This document shows, one piece after another, positions 1 through 9,729 of a stretch of 64,000 bases of DNA (its first letter is position 1; each line of letters begins with the position of its first letter). Made by a program: the position numbers and the translations under genes. The notes beneath the pieces were generated by a model. That model was not told where the DNA came from and searched no databases. It was given only the letters and a program-made list of their open reading frames with translations. The stretch comes from a cyanobacterium endosymbiont of Epithemia clementina EcSB (GTDB lineage Bacteria > Cyanobacteriota > Cyanobacteriia > Cyanobacteriales > Microcystaceae), in assembly GCF_029919255.1 (NCBI RefSeq), contig NZ_CP123991.1:2209833-2273832 (forward strand), given 5' to 3'.

Positions 1-801
1 GTTGGAGGCACTTCTGAGGCGATTGGAAGTATTAATCAGGCGGCTCAGGATGCCTCTCAAGTAATGCGTAATGTTAATACAGTAGTCGCTGAAAACCGTA
101 ATGATCTCAATCGAGTGATTAATAATACGGCAAACTTAGTAGCTAATCTAGATGGGTTAGTGGCAGAAAGTAGGGAAACTGTTATTAACACGTTAAATAG
201 TTTGGAAAAAACTAGTGAGCAAGTGCGAACCGTTGCCATTGATCTAGGAAAAACTGTTAATAAAGTGAATCAAGGACTCAATTCAATAGACGCCCAACAA
301 ATTGCCAGAGATTTAGAATTTTTAATGGCTAATTCGGCTGAAATGTCAGAAAATTTGCGAGATGTTTCAAAATCTATTAGTGATCCTCAAGTCATTTTAA
401 CTGTTCAAAAAACCTTGGATTCAGCACGAGTTACTTTTGAAAATGCCCAAAAAATTACCTCAGATGTAGAAGAACTGACCGGAGATCCTACTTTTAGAAA
501 TAATGTGCGTAAGTTAATGAATGGATTAAGTAACTTGGTTTCTTTTACTAATCAATTTGAACAACAACTATATACCGCTCAACTGATGGAATCAGTAACA
601 GCACAGTTAGAATATAACATGGATGTACAAAGGCGTTTATCTAATTCAAAAATACCTAATCAAGAAAAAAGTTTTTTCCCTGGAAAACCTATTTCTAGAG
701 TTTTTCTTGTGTCTCCCGCTACAACATCAGTTAAACAATTAAATAATTCCCTTGAGATAGTTTCTCCCGCGAAGAATTCAAAAGAAATCCAAGAAGAATA
801 A
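1..801 (+). CDS. MlaD-family lipid-transport protein, C-terminal part
   Basis: The frame is open from base 1, so the start lies outside the window; about 266 residues are visible. The visible part is almost entirely amphipathic helix with heptad-like Val/Leu/Asn spacing (VINNTANLV, VAENRNDL, INTLNSLEKTSEQV), ending in a low-complexity polar tail. This is typical of the long coiled-coil C-terminus of cyanobacterial MlaD/MCE proteins, the substrate-binding parts of ABC systems that move lipids between inner and outer membranes. The MCE domain itself is not visible, so the family call rests on the helical tail. No partner genes follow; ndhC starts 370 bases downstream. Confidence 0.6.
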   Translation, partial: VGGTSEAIGSINQAAQDASQVMRNVNTVVAENRNDLNRVINNTANLVANLDGLVAESRETVINTLNSLEKTSEQVRTVAIDLGKTVNKVNQGLNSIDAQQIARDLEFLMANSAEMSENLRDVSKSISDPQVILTVQKTLDSARVTFENAQKITSDVEELTGDPTFRNNVRKLMNGLSNLVSFTNQFEQQLYTAQLMESVTAQLEYNMDVQRRLSNSKIPNQEKSFFPGKPISRVFLVSPATTSVKQLNNSLEIVSPAKNSKEIQEE

Positions 802-841
802 AATTTAAATATTAACTTAAATTTGAGGATTAATAATTATG

Positions 842-867
842 TTTAATAGTTCATTAGAACTATTAAA
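842..867 (+). terminator. Hairpin after the MlaD-type gene
   Basis: Perfect 11-bp inverted repeat (842-852 with 857-867) around a 4-base loop, followed by an AT-rich stretch with a short T run. It lies 40 bases after the stop codon and is a plausible weak terminator. The remaining gap to ndhC (868-1171) shows no open frame. Confidence 0.4.
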
Positions 868-1107
868 ATTTTCTGCTTAATTCTTCCTGGAATCCTAACC
901 AATCTCTATATCCATTTCTAAAATAAGTGATGGAGGGACTCTAACGACAGTAAGAAAGGGCTTTGATATCAATTGCTATTGGAATGACACAAAATTGGGT
1001 AAATAAAGTTGAAGAACTCTATCTAACTCCTTAGTTTCTTAAAGGGATTACTATCAATTTACCTTTTTTTTAACCATACTTTGGAAAACCTATCGCAATA
1101 TTGCCCT

Positions 1108-1113
1108 TATAAT
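1108..1113 (+). promoter_or_regulatory. Possible -10 box for ndhCKJ
   Basis: A perfect TATAAT lies 59 bases before the ndhC start. I see no well-spaced -35 match (a TTGGAA lies 21 bases upstream), so this is a tentative promoter call. Confidence 0.3.
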
Positions 1114-1171
1114 GGGAGTTGGTTAACCTTAGCAGATTTTATTTTGTATTGAGAGGAGTTACCAAAAAACA

Positions 1172-1534
1172 GTGTTTGTCCTCAATGGCTACGAATATTT
1201 ACTCGGATTTTTACTGGCGTCTAGTTTAGTCCCCATTCTTGCCCTCACCGCTTCAAAACTTTTGCGTCCCAGTGGGGGAGGCCCCGAAAGAGTCACTACC
1301 TATGAGTCAGGAATGGAACCAGTCGGCGCTGCTTGGATTCAATTCAACATTCGCTATTATATGTTTGCGTTGGTGTTTGTCGTATTCGACGTAGAAACCG
1401 TTTTTTTGTACCCCTGGGCAGTAGCGTTTAATCAATTGGGACTGTTAGCTTTTGTGGAAGCCCTAATTTTTATTGCGATTCTAGTAATCGCCCTCGTTTA
1501 TGCCTGGCGCAAAGGCGCACTCGAATGGTCCTAG
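1172..1534 (+). CDS. ndhC: NAD(P)H-quinone oxidoreductase subunit 3 (NdhC)
   Basis: Small membrane subunit of the cyanobacterial NDH-1 complex, which passes electrons from reduced ferredoxin to plastoquinone for respiration and cyclic electron flow in the thylakoid membrane. The protein has 120 residues, the usual length, with three hydrophobic helices and the conserved loop signature (TYESGMEP, then [19 protein letters not shown] with acidic residues). It starts at a GTG with GAGAGGAG about 14 bases upstream. It is first in the conserved ndhC-ndhK-ndhJ operon. Identification is secure from sequence and synteny. Confidence 0.95.
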   Translation: MFVLNGYEYLLGFLLASSLVPILALTASKLLRPSGGGPERVTTYESGMEPVGAAWIQFNIRYYMFALVFVVFDVETVFLYPWAVAFNQLGLLAFVEALIFIAILVIALVYAWRKGALEWS

Positions 1535-1585
1535 CATCAGCGATCAATTGGGAATTGTTCATTGTTCATTGATAATTATCAAACC

Positions 1586-2338
1586 ATGAGTCCTAATACT
1601 ACCCTCGATTTAGCTGCCATTGAGCAGCAACAAAAAGAAAAAATTCTTAACCCTATTGCTCGCAGTCAAGTTACTCAAGACCTCTCAGAAAATATCATCC
1701 TTACTACCGTAGATGATCTCCATAACTGGGCGCGTTTATCAAGTCTTTGGCCACTATTGTACGGAACAGCCTGCTGTTTTATCGAATTTGCTGCTTTAAT
1801 TGGCTCTCGCTTTGATTTTGACCGTTTTGGTCTAGTTCCACGTTCTAGTCCTAGACAAGCGGATTTAATTATCACCGCTGGAACTATCACGATGAAAATG
1901 GCTCCTGCATTGGTGCGTCTCTATGAAGAAATGCCCGACCCCAAATATGTGATTGCTATGGGTGCTTGTACCATTACAGGAGGAATGTTCAGCAGCGACT
2001 CTACAACAGCCGTGAGAGGGGTTGATAAGTTAATTCCTGTAGATGTATACATTCCAGGCTGTCCTCCTCGTCCAGAAGCTATTTTTGATGCAATCATCAA
2101 ACTTCGTAAAAAAATCTCCAACGAAACCATTCAAGAACGAACAACGCTAATGGAGCAAACTCACCGTTACTATAGTACAACCCACAATATGAGAGCGGTT
2201 GACCCAATTTTAACTGGTAAGTATCTACAAACTGAGAATCGTCAGGCTCCCCCCAAAGAATTAACTGATGCGATCGGTATGCCTGTTCTCCCCGCTTTAG
2301 CGTCCCAGAAACAAAAGGAGGAAATTGAACGTGGTTGA
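1586..2338 (+). CDS. ndhK: NAD(P)H-quinone oxidoreductase subunit K (NdhK)
   Basis: Peripheral-arm subunit of NDH-1 that carries the N2-type [4Fe-4S] cluster next to the quinone site. With the ATG at 1586 the protein has 250 residues. The cluster ligands are visible: adjacent Cys63-Cys64, Cys128 (MGACTITGG) and Cys159 (PGCPPRPEA). An in-frame TTG at 1562 would add eight residues, but the downstream ATG gives the usual N-terminus. The gene ends inside the ndhJ start region, so the two overlap by 8 bases and are probably translationally coupled. Confidence 0.95.
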   Translation: MSPNTTLDLAAIEQQQKEKILNPIARSQVTQDLSENIILTTVDDLHNWARLSSLWPLLYGTACCFIEFAALIGSRFDFDRFGLVPRSSPRQADLIITAGTITMKMAPALVRLYEEMPDPKYVIAMGACTITGGMFSSDSTTAVRGVDKLIPVDVYIPGCPPRPEAIFDAIIKLRKKISNETIQERTTLMEQTHRYYSTTHNMRAVDPILTGKYLQTENRQAPPKELTDAIGMPVLPALASQKQKEEIERG

Positions 2339-2864
2339 AGAAGATAAGCCAGATAATGCTCCTGAAACTAAAGAAACAGCCCTTGTTGAAACTGGACCAG
2401 TTTCCAGTTGGTTAATGAAAAATGGCTTTGAGCATGAAACCCTTGAGCCGGATCATCTAGGTGTAGAACTGATTAAGGTTGAATCAAAATTCTTGATTCC
2501 TCTAGCTACTGCGCTCTATGCCTACGGGTTTAACTATCTTCAATGTCAGGGAGCGTTTGATTTAGGGCCAGGAAGAGAGTTAGTAAGTTTCTATCATCTC
2601 ATTAAGGTTGCTGATAATAGTGATCGCCCTGAAGAGATTCGAATTAAAGTTTTCTTGCCTAGGGATAATCCCCGTGTTCCTTCAGTTTACTGGATCTGGA
2701 AAGCCTCAGATTGGCAGGAACGGGAGAGTTATGACATGTATGGCATTATCTATGAAGGACATCCTGATCTAAAACGGATTTTAATGCCTGAAGATTGGGT
2801 GGGTTGGCCATTACGAAAAGATTACGTTTCCCCAGACTTTTACGAGTTGCAAGACGCTTATTAA
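2331..2864 (+). CDS. ndhJ: NAD(P)H-quinone oxidoreductase subunit J (NdhJ)
   Basis: Hydrophilic NDH-1 subunit of the 30-kDa/NuoC family, in the peripheral arm beside NdhK. I chose the GTG at 2331 because AGGAGG lies 8 bases before it (2317-2322); a TTG at 2325 is the alternative. The product has 177 residues, normal for the family, and contains the diagnostic [10 protein letters not shown] and [13 protein letters not shown] motifs. It is the last gene of the ndhCKJ operon. Confidence 0.94.
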   Translation: MVEEDKPDNAPETKETALVETGPVSSWLMKNGFEHETLEPDHLGVELIKVESKFLIPLATALYAYGFNYLQCQGAFDLGPGRELVSFYHLIKVADNSDRPEEIRIKVFLPRDNPRVPSVYWIWKASDWQERESYDMYGIIYEGHPDLKRILMPEDWVGWPLRKDYVSPDFYELQDAY

Positions 2865-2886
2865 AGTTTCATTAACAGATTATCAA

Positions 2887-2929
2887 TCCCCTTCTGTTTT
2901 GTTCAGTTTATCTAACAATTAGAAGGGGA
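2887..2929 (+). terminator. Possible terminator after ndhCKJ
   Basis: A 9-bp inverted repeat (2887-2895 with 2921-2929) with a 25-base loop starts 22 bases after the ndhJ stop. The downstream run is A-rich rather than T-rich, so it may be a 3'-end stabiliser rather than an intrinsic terminator. Confidence 0.3.
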
Positions 2930-3100
2930 ATTTGTAAAAAAAATAACTCTTTAAATCAAAACTAATATTATCTATTAATATAGATACAAGAAAGATGCAA
3001 GAAGTAGAGGATAAACTTATGAACTTTCTCATTACTAAAACTTAATATCTCACTATAAAAGATATTTATTATATTTAATTTTTCCAAAACTTTTCCTATA

Positions 3101-3300
3101 AATCTGGATGTAAAATATGGAAAATTAGCTCCTTGTCCTGGAGCACCTGATTGTGTTGATAGTCGAAGTTATACCCCTCAATTTAACATTGAAGAGAGGA
3201 CCTCAATTTCTATTGCTTAGTTTAAAAAAGTAATTGAAGGTATAGAAAGAACGAGTCTTAATCGAAGAAACAGAAAATTATCTTTGTTAATTGCTTATGT
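3101..3300 (+). pseudogene. Remnant of a DUF1499-family gene
   Basis: One frame reads VKYGKLAPCPGAPDCVDSRS and, after a stop, FKKVIEGIERTSL. Shifting by one base then gives LIEETENYL. Together these follow the family's order: GKLAPCP-x-PNCVSSQ, then an F-K-vIE-mErT helix, then ENYLYAEF. An in-frame TAG and a frameshift show the gene is dead. DUF1499 proteins are small exported proteins of unknown role common in cyanobacteria. The family call is from memory of the motif. Confidence 0.6.
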
Positions 3301-3439
3301 TGATTTCATGATCACGGTAATTGGGGAGGAATTTTCATCCCTAATGATTATTTTTAGGTAAGAGGTTCTAATGAAAAAACTAATCAAATTCATGATTTTA
3401 ATCCTAAAAAATTATGAGATCAGTCAAAAAGTGTATCCC

Positions 3440-3810
3440 GTTATTGATATGTAATGATAGCCATACCGCCTTTTTTACTGGAGATTCCTATAATAAAACC
3501 TGTGAATATGGCAGAAATGTTTACGTGACTATATCTGAGTAATCAAATTCATAAAGTTATTGTACTTGCTATTTGCCCAACTAACCGCGATTATGAGTAT
3601 ACTCATGCCCCTGTTTGGGTTTAGAAATAGGGAGGACTAGAGCAGCATGATTCTAGTTACGTTGCTAATGATGTTAAATGGTTTGTAGAGGCTAATCGTC
3701 GTACTCTCAGCGATCTTTACAAGAGAATGGTCTTATGGTCTTCTAATGGAAGGTTAGCTACTTTTTATACTGCCGCCAGATCCCTTATAAAATTCGTTCA
3801 GTTACTAGTT
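3440..3810 (+). pseudogene. Unidentified decayed protein gene
   Basis: Two stretches in different frames look protein-coding rather than random. One reads AFFTGDSYNKTCEYGRNVYV. The other reads KVIVLAICPTNRDYEYTHAP and, after two in-frame TAG codons, SYVANDVKWFVEANRRTL and GRLATFYTAARS. I do not recognise the family. Further debris with short coding-like phrases follows at about 4020-4190 on the same strand. Confidence 0.45.
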
Positions 3811-4984
3811 TATCTCCCTAATTTTTAATTAGAATTAATTTAAGTATCTATTTTTATGTCTTTAAATTATCAGAATATTTTTTATATTCTCTAGAATATT
3901 CTGCATTTTTGTTAAAAGTATTAAATACTTTACAAGATCCAAATACTCGATTGAAAATTCATTGAGATTGGGAACTTATTTGGCAGTAAGAATTTCATAA
4001 TTCTTTTATTTTAAAAAGGTAACTGTAAAAGTTCGAGAAATGCACGATTTATTAATTTAGAGACTTTTAGTAACGGGAAAATAAAAACTTATATATCCTT
4101 GAAGATATAAGTGGTCAACATATCGAAGAATCCTGGTCTGGTCGCATGGAAAATGTGTTACAAATCTTTTGTCGTTGGTAATTAAATTATTCGAGAGATT
4201 TTTAGCTATTCTAGACTAGCTATTACAAAATAGTAATAAATAAAAGCTGAAAGTATTGCTGTACAATGTTTCCAACATTACAAAACTTTTCTTATATTAA
4301 AACTATATTTTTAGAGTGACAGAATGCGATCATAATAACAGTTTTAGAAGTTGTAAAATGCTAATCCATCATACTTCAGTCTAAAAAAGCTATATTTTTT
4401 AACCTTTGAAGAAACTAGACTGAATCATTAGCTTTTAATATTAGCTATTTTCCTATTGGAGTCTTAGTAATACCTTGGAAAGAGACTGAAATTCAAATAA
4501 TCAAAAAATACACAAAAAATAGTGTTTTTATAAGCAGTTATAGTTTTATCGCTAAAACACTTATAGGATGAGCGACTTATCTTAAAAATAAAGTAATGAC
4601 AGACAATAGCCACTGGTACAATCGGTCAAAGTTAAAAAGGAAAGACCAAAAGTCTTAATAATACAAATATTATAATTTATCTTAACCAAGCGATTTTCTG
4701 TAAGCCTGTAATGGTATCTTTATGAGCTGATCAGCAATTTCCGAAAACAACTCTAGCTGCATATATCATAAGAAAACTATTTCTATTCAAAATAACAGCT
4801 ATTTCAATTTATTCCTATTTTAAACCCGTACCTTATTAAGATTCCCATGGTCAATGAAATAACTGAAGAAATACTTAATTTAATAATTGATCCTCAAGGA
4901 CTTGAGATCATTATTGCTTAACTCTAATTCCAACAGAGGCTGTTAATTTTTCTTTAGTCTTAATTTACTATTTTTTTGTATAGA
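3811..4984. other. AT-rich intergenic DNA, no intact gene
   Basis: No open frame of useful length on either strand. One short stretch at 4020-4190 (+) reads like decayed coding sequence (FSNGKIKTY in one frame, LEDISGQHIEESWSGRME in another), but I cannot identify it. A fragment at 4850-4920 faintly resembles the end of a GTP cyclohydrolase, which I do not accept as evidence. Confidence 0.5.
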
Positions 4985-5338
4985 AATAAAAAAACCAGGG
5001 TTAACCAAGTGAAAGCCTCCAAAATAAACGTTGCGAGAAAATATCCGACAGTCGATATGGTTAATCTATACAAAAAAATAGGAAGGATCGTTTGTCATTG
5101 ACTATCAGTTTTCTTATCAAAGAGAATAAAAATAATAGCAATATTTCCTAGCAACTTAGCAGAAGTATAACTATCCAAATTGATACCTCTAAGTCTCTCG
5201 AAACCGGCAGACATTCCAATAGCTATAAATTCTTACAAAGAATAAATTTCCTCCTATTTACTTGCTAATTTCTTATTAATGACACTGATAATTAATGGAA
5301 AAGCAATAGCAATATAGATTTGTTCAAAGTTCATCATA
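4985..5338 (-). pseudogene. Remnant of a cation/proton antiporter gene
   Basis: Read on the minus strand from 5338, the N-terminal membrane region of an NhaP/CPA-type antiporter is recognisable: a first hydrophobic helix, then EFIAIGMSAGFERLRGINLD and LLGNIAIIFILFD. This matches the family pattern LaIGMLaGseGiGGI-fD ... LG-iALiFILFdGGLDT. Two in-frame stops come before the GMSAG motif, and the later part is unreadable. Such antiporters exchange Na+ or K+ for protons at the cytoplasmic membrane. Confidence 0.5.
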
Positions 5339-5342
5339 ATTA

Positions 5343-5382
5343 AGTACACTAGTATATGATGATCATCATATACTAGTGTACT
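5343..5382. repeat. Perfect 40-bp palindrome
   Basis: Bases 5343-5362 are the exact reverse complement of 5363-5382 with no spacer (centre TGA|TCA). It lies 5 bases outside the antiporter remnant. No T run follows on either strand, so it is not a classical terminator. Confidence 0.85.
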
Positions 5383-5409
5383 ACGACCATTCCGGTATGA
5401 ATATAATGC

Positions 5410-5595
5410 TTGAAGCACAGCTTTAAACATCAGCCGTTGTCGAGAAAAGATAACTCCCTTAAAATACCAATTCGGAACATTTGTAATCAGAACAACTTGA
5501 ATTCAACTTATCGCGTTCACATAGAAACAAAGGATAATTCTACTTTGGCCGGTTGGAAGAGAATTAAGGATCTGGTCCAGAGTAATAGTAATTGA
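5410..5595 (+). pseudogene. Short open frame, probably gene debris
   Basis: A 61-codon frame beginning at TTG encodes a polar, Asn/Lys-rich peptide with a coding-like middle (TYRVHIETKDNSTLAGWKRI). After its TGA the same frame continues plausibly. There is no ribosome-binding site and I recognise no family, so it is more likely a fragment than a gene. The rest of the gap to 6055 shows nothing except a 12-bp palindrome at 5956-5967. Confidence 0.25.
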
Positions 5596-6055
5596 GGCAA
5601 TGTGAAATCCGATTCTTCATTCCTTCTATCCCCTAACATTCAGCGATTCCAACTGGCTGCAATTAAGATTACATTCAATATTTCTATCCTAAAACCAGGA
5701 CATTTTACAGAAATAATATACTTCCAACTTAGACAAAATACGAAAAAATTTTTTTAAAATCGTTAGTTAAAGTTCTTTATCTTTCTTAACTTAAATAAAT
5801 ATTTTTTTAATACTAGCTGAGTTGAATTCACACTCTACTATACTTAAATTACTTAAATTTAAATTCCCCTTGCTATCTGCCCATAATCTCGTTAAGGTTA
5901 AAGATATATTACAAAGTAATCATCGCTCTTAAAGAATTTATTTATAAACTGAGGTGATCCTAGGATCGTTTATTGTTGTTTAGCCTAAACTGTTTTTAAT
6001 CCCCCATTTGTGAGCGACTAACTCTGCTAAACTAATGTTTAAGACGGATTTTACA

Positions 6056-7624
6056 ATGACACAGCGTATTCTCTATGTTCGTCTCCCCTGTAATCCCATT
6101 TTTCCTATTGGCGTCGTCTATTTATCTGATTACGTACATAAACTTTTTCCTGAAATTAAGCAAAAAATCCTTGATTTTGGAACAATTCCACCATTAGAAT
6201 TTAAAAAAACTTTAGATAATTGTATCGATAAGTTTAAACCAACTTTGCTAGTGTTTTCTTGGCGAGACATCCAAATTTATGCACCCGTTGGTGGTAGAGG
6301 AGGCAATCCCCTGCAAAATGCTTTTGAGTTTTATTACGCTAAAAACCCTCTAATTCGTTTACGAGGAGCATTAGGCGGCTTAAAAGTAACTATTGCTTAC
6401 TACAGCGAAATATGGCGAAATATAGGTCTAATTCGGCGTGGACTTAAACAGGCAAAACAATATCATCCAGAAGCACGTCTGGTTGTAGGAGGCGGTGCAA
6501 TAAGTGTCTTTTATGAACAGTTAAAATCAGAGCTTCCCAAGGGGACTATTGTTTCGGTGGGGGAGGGAGAGACTTTGCTTCAAAAACTGTTGCAAGGGAA
6601 AGATTTTTTGGAGGAGCGTTGTTATGTTGTTGGAGAGAATGATTTCCGCAAAAAATTAATTCATGAACCTCCAACACCTATTGAAAAAACTGCTTGTAAT
6701 TACAAATATATTCAGAGTATTTGGACAGAATTTGACTATTATTTTCAAGAAAATGACTTTTACATCGGAGTACAAACTAAGCGAGGTTGTCCCCATAACT
6801 GTTGCTATTGTGTCTATACAGTAGTAGAAGGAAAACAAGTTAGGATCAACCCGGCTGATGAAGTGATCAAGGAAATGCGCCAACTTTATGACCGAGGAAT
6901 TCGTAATTTCTGGTTTACTGATGCTCAGTTTATTCCCGCCCGTAAATTCATTGAAAACACCGAAGAATTTTTACAAAAACTTCTTGATTCTGGGATGACA
7001 GATATTCATTGGGCAGCTTATATTCGGGCAGATAATTTAACCCCAAATCTATGCGATTTGATGGCTAAAACAGGGATGAATTATTTTGAAATTGGTATCA
7101 CTAGCGGGTCACAAAAATTAGTTCGCAAGATGCGAATGGGCTACAAGTTACGGACAGTTTTGCAAAATTGTCGTGATCTTAAAAGGGCAGGATTCAATGA
7201 TATGGTATCAGTTAATTATTCTTTTAATGTAATTGATGAAACTTTTGATACCATCCGACAAACCATTGCTTATCATCGAGAATTAGAAAATATTTTTGGG
7301 GCTGATAAGGTAGAACCTGCTATTTTCTTTATTGGATTACAACCCCACACTCATCTCGAAGAATATGCTTTGGAAAATAATATTCTTAAACCTGGATATA
7401 ATCCTATGAGTTTGATGCCTTGGACAGCCAAGAAGTTACTTTGGAATCCTGAACCTTTGGGATCATTTTTCGGAGAAGTTTGTCTGCAAGCATGGGAAGA
7501 AAATCCTAATAATTTTGGACAGGAAGTTATAAAAATTCTAGAAAAAAAGTTAGGAAAAGCTGATTTAGAAGAGGCCTTAACTGCTCCTCTCGAAGAAAAG
7601 AAAAAACAGTTTATACTAGCTTAG
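6056..7624 (+). CDS. BchE-like radical SAM protein
   Basis: A 522-residue radical SAM enzyme of the cobalamin-binding-domain type found across cyanobacteria. The N-terminal 230 residues form a Rossmann-like B12-binding region (LVVGGGAIS; SVGEGE), without an obvious DxHxxG motif. The radical SAM barrel follows, with the CxxxCxxC cluster motif GCPHNCCYC (Cys245, Cys249, Cys252) and the later EIGITSGSQKLVRKMRMGY segment. I chose the ATG at 6056 (MTQRILYVRLP) because homologues begin there; an in-frame ATG at 6035 is possible. Substrate unknown; relatives include anaerobic cyclase-like proteins, and some cyanobacterial members are annotated as high-light acclimation proteins. It is the only intact gene between 2.9 and 9.7 kb. 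Confidence 0.8.
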   Translation: MTQRILYVRLPCNPIFPIGVVYLSDYVHKLFPEIKQKILDFGTIPPLEFKKTLDNCIDKFKPTLLVFSWRDIQIYAPVGGRGGNPLQNAFEFYYAKNPLIRLRGALGGLKVTIAYYSEIWRNIGLIRRGLKQAKQYHPEARLVVGGGAISVFYEQLKSELPKGTIVSVGEGETLLQKLLQGKDFLEERCYVVGENDFRKKLIHEPPTPIEKTACNYKYIQSIWTEFDYYFQENDFYIGVQTKRGCPHNCCYCVYTVVEGKQVRINPADEVIKEMRQLYDRGIRNFWFTDAQFIPARKFIENTEEFLQKLLDSGMTDIHWAAYIRADNLTPNLCDLMAKTGMNYFEIGITSGSQKLVRKMRMGYKLRTVLQNCRDLKRAGFNDMVSVNYSFNVIDETFDTIRQTIAYHRELENIFGADKVEPAIFFIGLQPHTHLEEYALENNILKPGYNPMSLMPWTAKKLLWNPEPLGSFFGEVCLQAWEENPNNFGQEVIKILEKKLGKADLEEALTAPLEEKKKQFILA

Positions 7625-7904
7625 TTTGTAACTTAATGTAGAGTAAATACCTAAAACTTTACCAGTTATCATTCAAGGTAGTATAGATTAAGTCGTTCAA
7701 ATCTTATCAGAATTAGTATCATACTTTTTATATGACGATGTACCCCTTCTATGAGCCTGTCATTATTTAAATCAATAACTATTTTTTAGTTATGAAAACA
7801 AATTTGCAGAAAAATTAAATTTTTAAAAATAGAAAAAAACATAAAATCGAATATTTTCTTAAAAACTTAGGATTTAAATTATTTAATAGGTATTAAAATG
7901 ATGA

Positions 7905-7995
7905 TACCAAAAATATAGCTAATTTAGATATTTTAAGTAAATAAGAAATAGAAATAATGCTAATAATTTGGGTCAACGATTACAAACAAAAAAAT
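7905..7995 (+). mobile_element. Small fragment shared with the ISL3-type remnant at 61.3 kb
   Basis: Two blocks repeat those at 61306-61350 in the same order and orientation. An 11-base block (7911-7921) is followed by a 21-base block (7943-7963, identical to 61330-61350), and the sequence after it stays similar. The spacing differs by 8 bases, as expected for decayed copies of one element. The encoded phrase EIEIMLIIWVNDYKQKN matches EIEIMLKKYVNNYKYKN at the other site. Confidence 0.5.
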
Positions 7996-8044
7996 AGACA
8001 TTAATTCAACTCATTTTGATTAATTTAATTCTCAATTTATTCTT

Positions 8045-8605
8045 TTATATTGCTTCTTTTATGTCATTGAAGAGATTACACTCATTTAGTAAACAATATT
8101 CCATTTTACTAATCATTTTAAAATACTTATTAACCCAAGGCTCACCTACTAACGTTGATAATCTTTTAACTGGTTCTAATTTTGGAGAGTAAGCTAGCAA
8201 ACATTTTCTAGTAACTCCTGAATAAATTTTTCTCTTTTTACTATAAAATTAGCTGCTATTATCTTCCATCAATAAGACTTTTTTTTCAGATAGCTCTACA
8301 TCTTTAGCTCAATGTTAATCAATTAAATTCAGCAATTTTATATTTACTCTTGGAATTTAATTCTATAAGATTTGTTTAGATTAGTGGCTATAAATATCCA
8401 TAAACATATGGGTATTTATAGCTCTGTCTTACCATAGCAGTTGGTCTTTCCCCAATGAGACTCCAAACTTTTCTTCTGATTAGTTTAAATTCTACTCTAG
8501 GTTCATCAACAAATAATATATCTATTTTAAATTCTGGATGTTTTCTTAATTTTTTTAACTTATAAAGAGAAATTCATCAAAAATTTCTCTTGCTCAGGAT
8601 ACTTT
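8045..8605 (-). mobile_element. Decayed IS630-family transposase (copy A)
   Basis: Read on the minus strand, the catalytic domain of an IS630/Tc1-mariner transposase is recognisable in order: KIDILFVDEPRVEFKLIRRK (first catalytic Asp-Glu), a YKYPYVYGYL block, LLMEDN in a shifted frame, then LLAYSPKLEPVKRL and LVGEPWVNKYF. The last parts match the family's PPYSPELqPaERlWsLvdEPlvNK. Several stops and frameshifts make it non-functional. No terminal inverted repeats were found by eye. Confidence 0.75.
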
Positions 8606-8797
8606 TCCTTTCTATGTTTTGGTCTCTGACTCTGGGAATAGTATCTGAGCTTTTTTAAGTGCTTTTATTCTCTTTGGTACTAAACTCTTTCAATACAAAT
8701 TGTTTCTATCTAATGAACTACTTTCAGTTCTGTTCATGTTCGTCAATCTACAGATTTTATAGTGTTTTTTTATTTCTTAAAGTTAAGTTGTATTTCA

Positions 8798-9597
8798 TGA
8801 ATATTCCTACTCAAGTCATAGAAACTAACAATAAGACTAATCAATCAACTTAAGTTGATCTTAACTGGCAGAGTATTTTCAAGTCAGTAATAGTTTTGTC
8901 CTTTTCATCACTTTACTAATATCTAAGAAAAAGATTGACAAAACTATTACCTCATGGCTGAGTAGAACTCCATTTTATTGAAATAAAACAATTTATAGAA
9001 CAAGATAACGATGTTAATCTGTAAGAACTAAGTATTTACTTATACAAAAAAATAGGTGCTGTAATTAGTATTACTGCCATATGTCATTTTGTCTGAAAAA
9101 TAAAGTTAATCCCTAAAAAATACTTCATATATTAAAAGTTTACACAGATAGGGGTCAACCGTCGAGACGAGGATGTTTAGTATAATACTTGGACAACTCA
9201 AACTTTCAGATTTAGTCTTATTGACAAAGCTGAAGTTGAGCTAGCCATCACTCGTCAGTGTGCCAGAGCAATTAAAGGAAAACGAGCTTATGGAAAATGA
9301 CTAAATATATCGAGTTAAAAATATTACGTTAATTGGAACGCTCGCTAAATTAGAGTTTTTTACCCCTTTTACTTTTGAACTATGGACAAATAAAGAAGCC
9401 TTTCTCACTGATGAAACAGAAGTGCTGACATTATAACTATGGCCGAGTACTTATCTGGTCATCAACAATTTACCGATTCATAAAGTAAAAAAAATTAGAG
9501 AAGTGATTCAATGTATAAAGGCACAAGTTGCATTTTTATCCCCTTATTCTTTAATTTTCAATTCTATTCAAAACTGTTGTCTAAAAATCAAAGAATA
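8798..9597 (+). mobile_element. Decayed IS630-family transposase (copy B)
   Basis: A second, different IS630-type transposase on the plus strand. In order, across several frames, it shows a helix-turn-helix region (TQVIETNNK; LAEYFQVSNSFV), the linker FIEQDNDVNL and KIGAVISITAICHFV, then ARAIKGKRAYGK, NITLIGTLAKLEFF, YLVINNLPIHKVKKIREVIQ and QVAFLSPYSLIFNSIQ. These follow the family's GKRaYG, vTLIGAl, MDNLPaHKv-kIr and FLPPYSPdfNPIE blocks. The second catalytic Asp is now Asn, and many stops are present. The empty gap up to 9730 shows nothing else. Confidence 0.75.
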
Positions 9598-9729
9598 ATT
9601 GAGAAGTATAGACTTTTAAGATTCTATAGGAACAAATCAAGACAGCAAAATTACTTCACTGCCTGGCTAAGAAACAAGTTTTTTTAAAAATGTCTAAATT
9701 TCCAAAAAACTTGTCTCTTAGAAAGAGAT

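Noticed and set aside
4850-4925. Faint similarity to the C-terminus of GTP cyclohydrolase I
   Set aside because: Only about 20 residues match loosely, and upstream sequence does not continue the family.
8659-8853. 64-codon plus-strand frame
   Set aside because: Front half is AT-rich chance; only its last part is the N-terminus of the decayed IS630 copy B.
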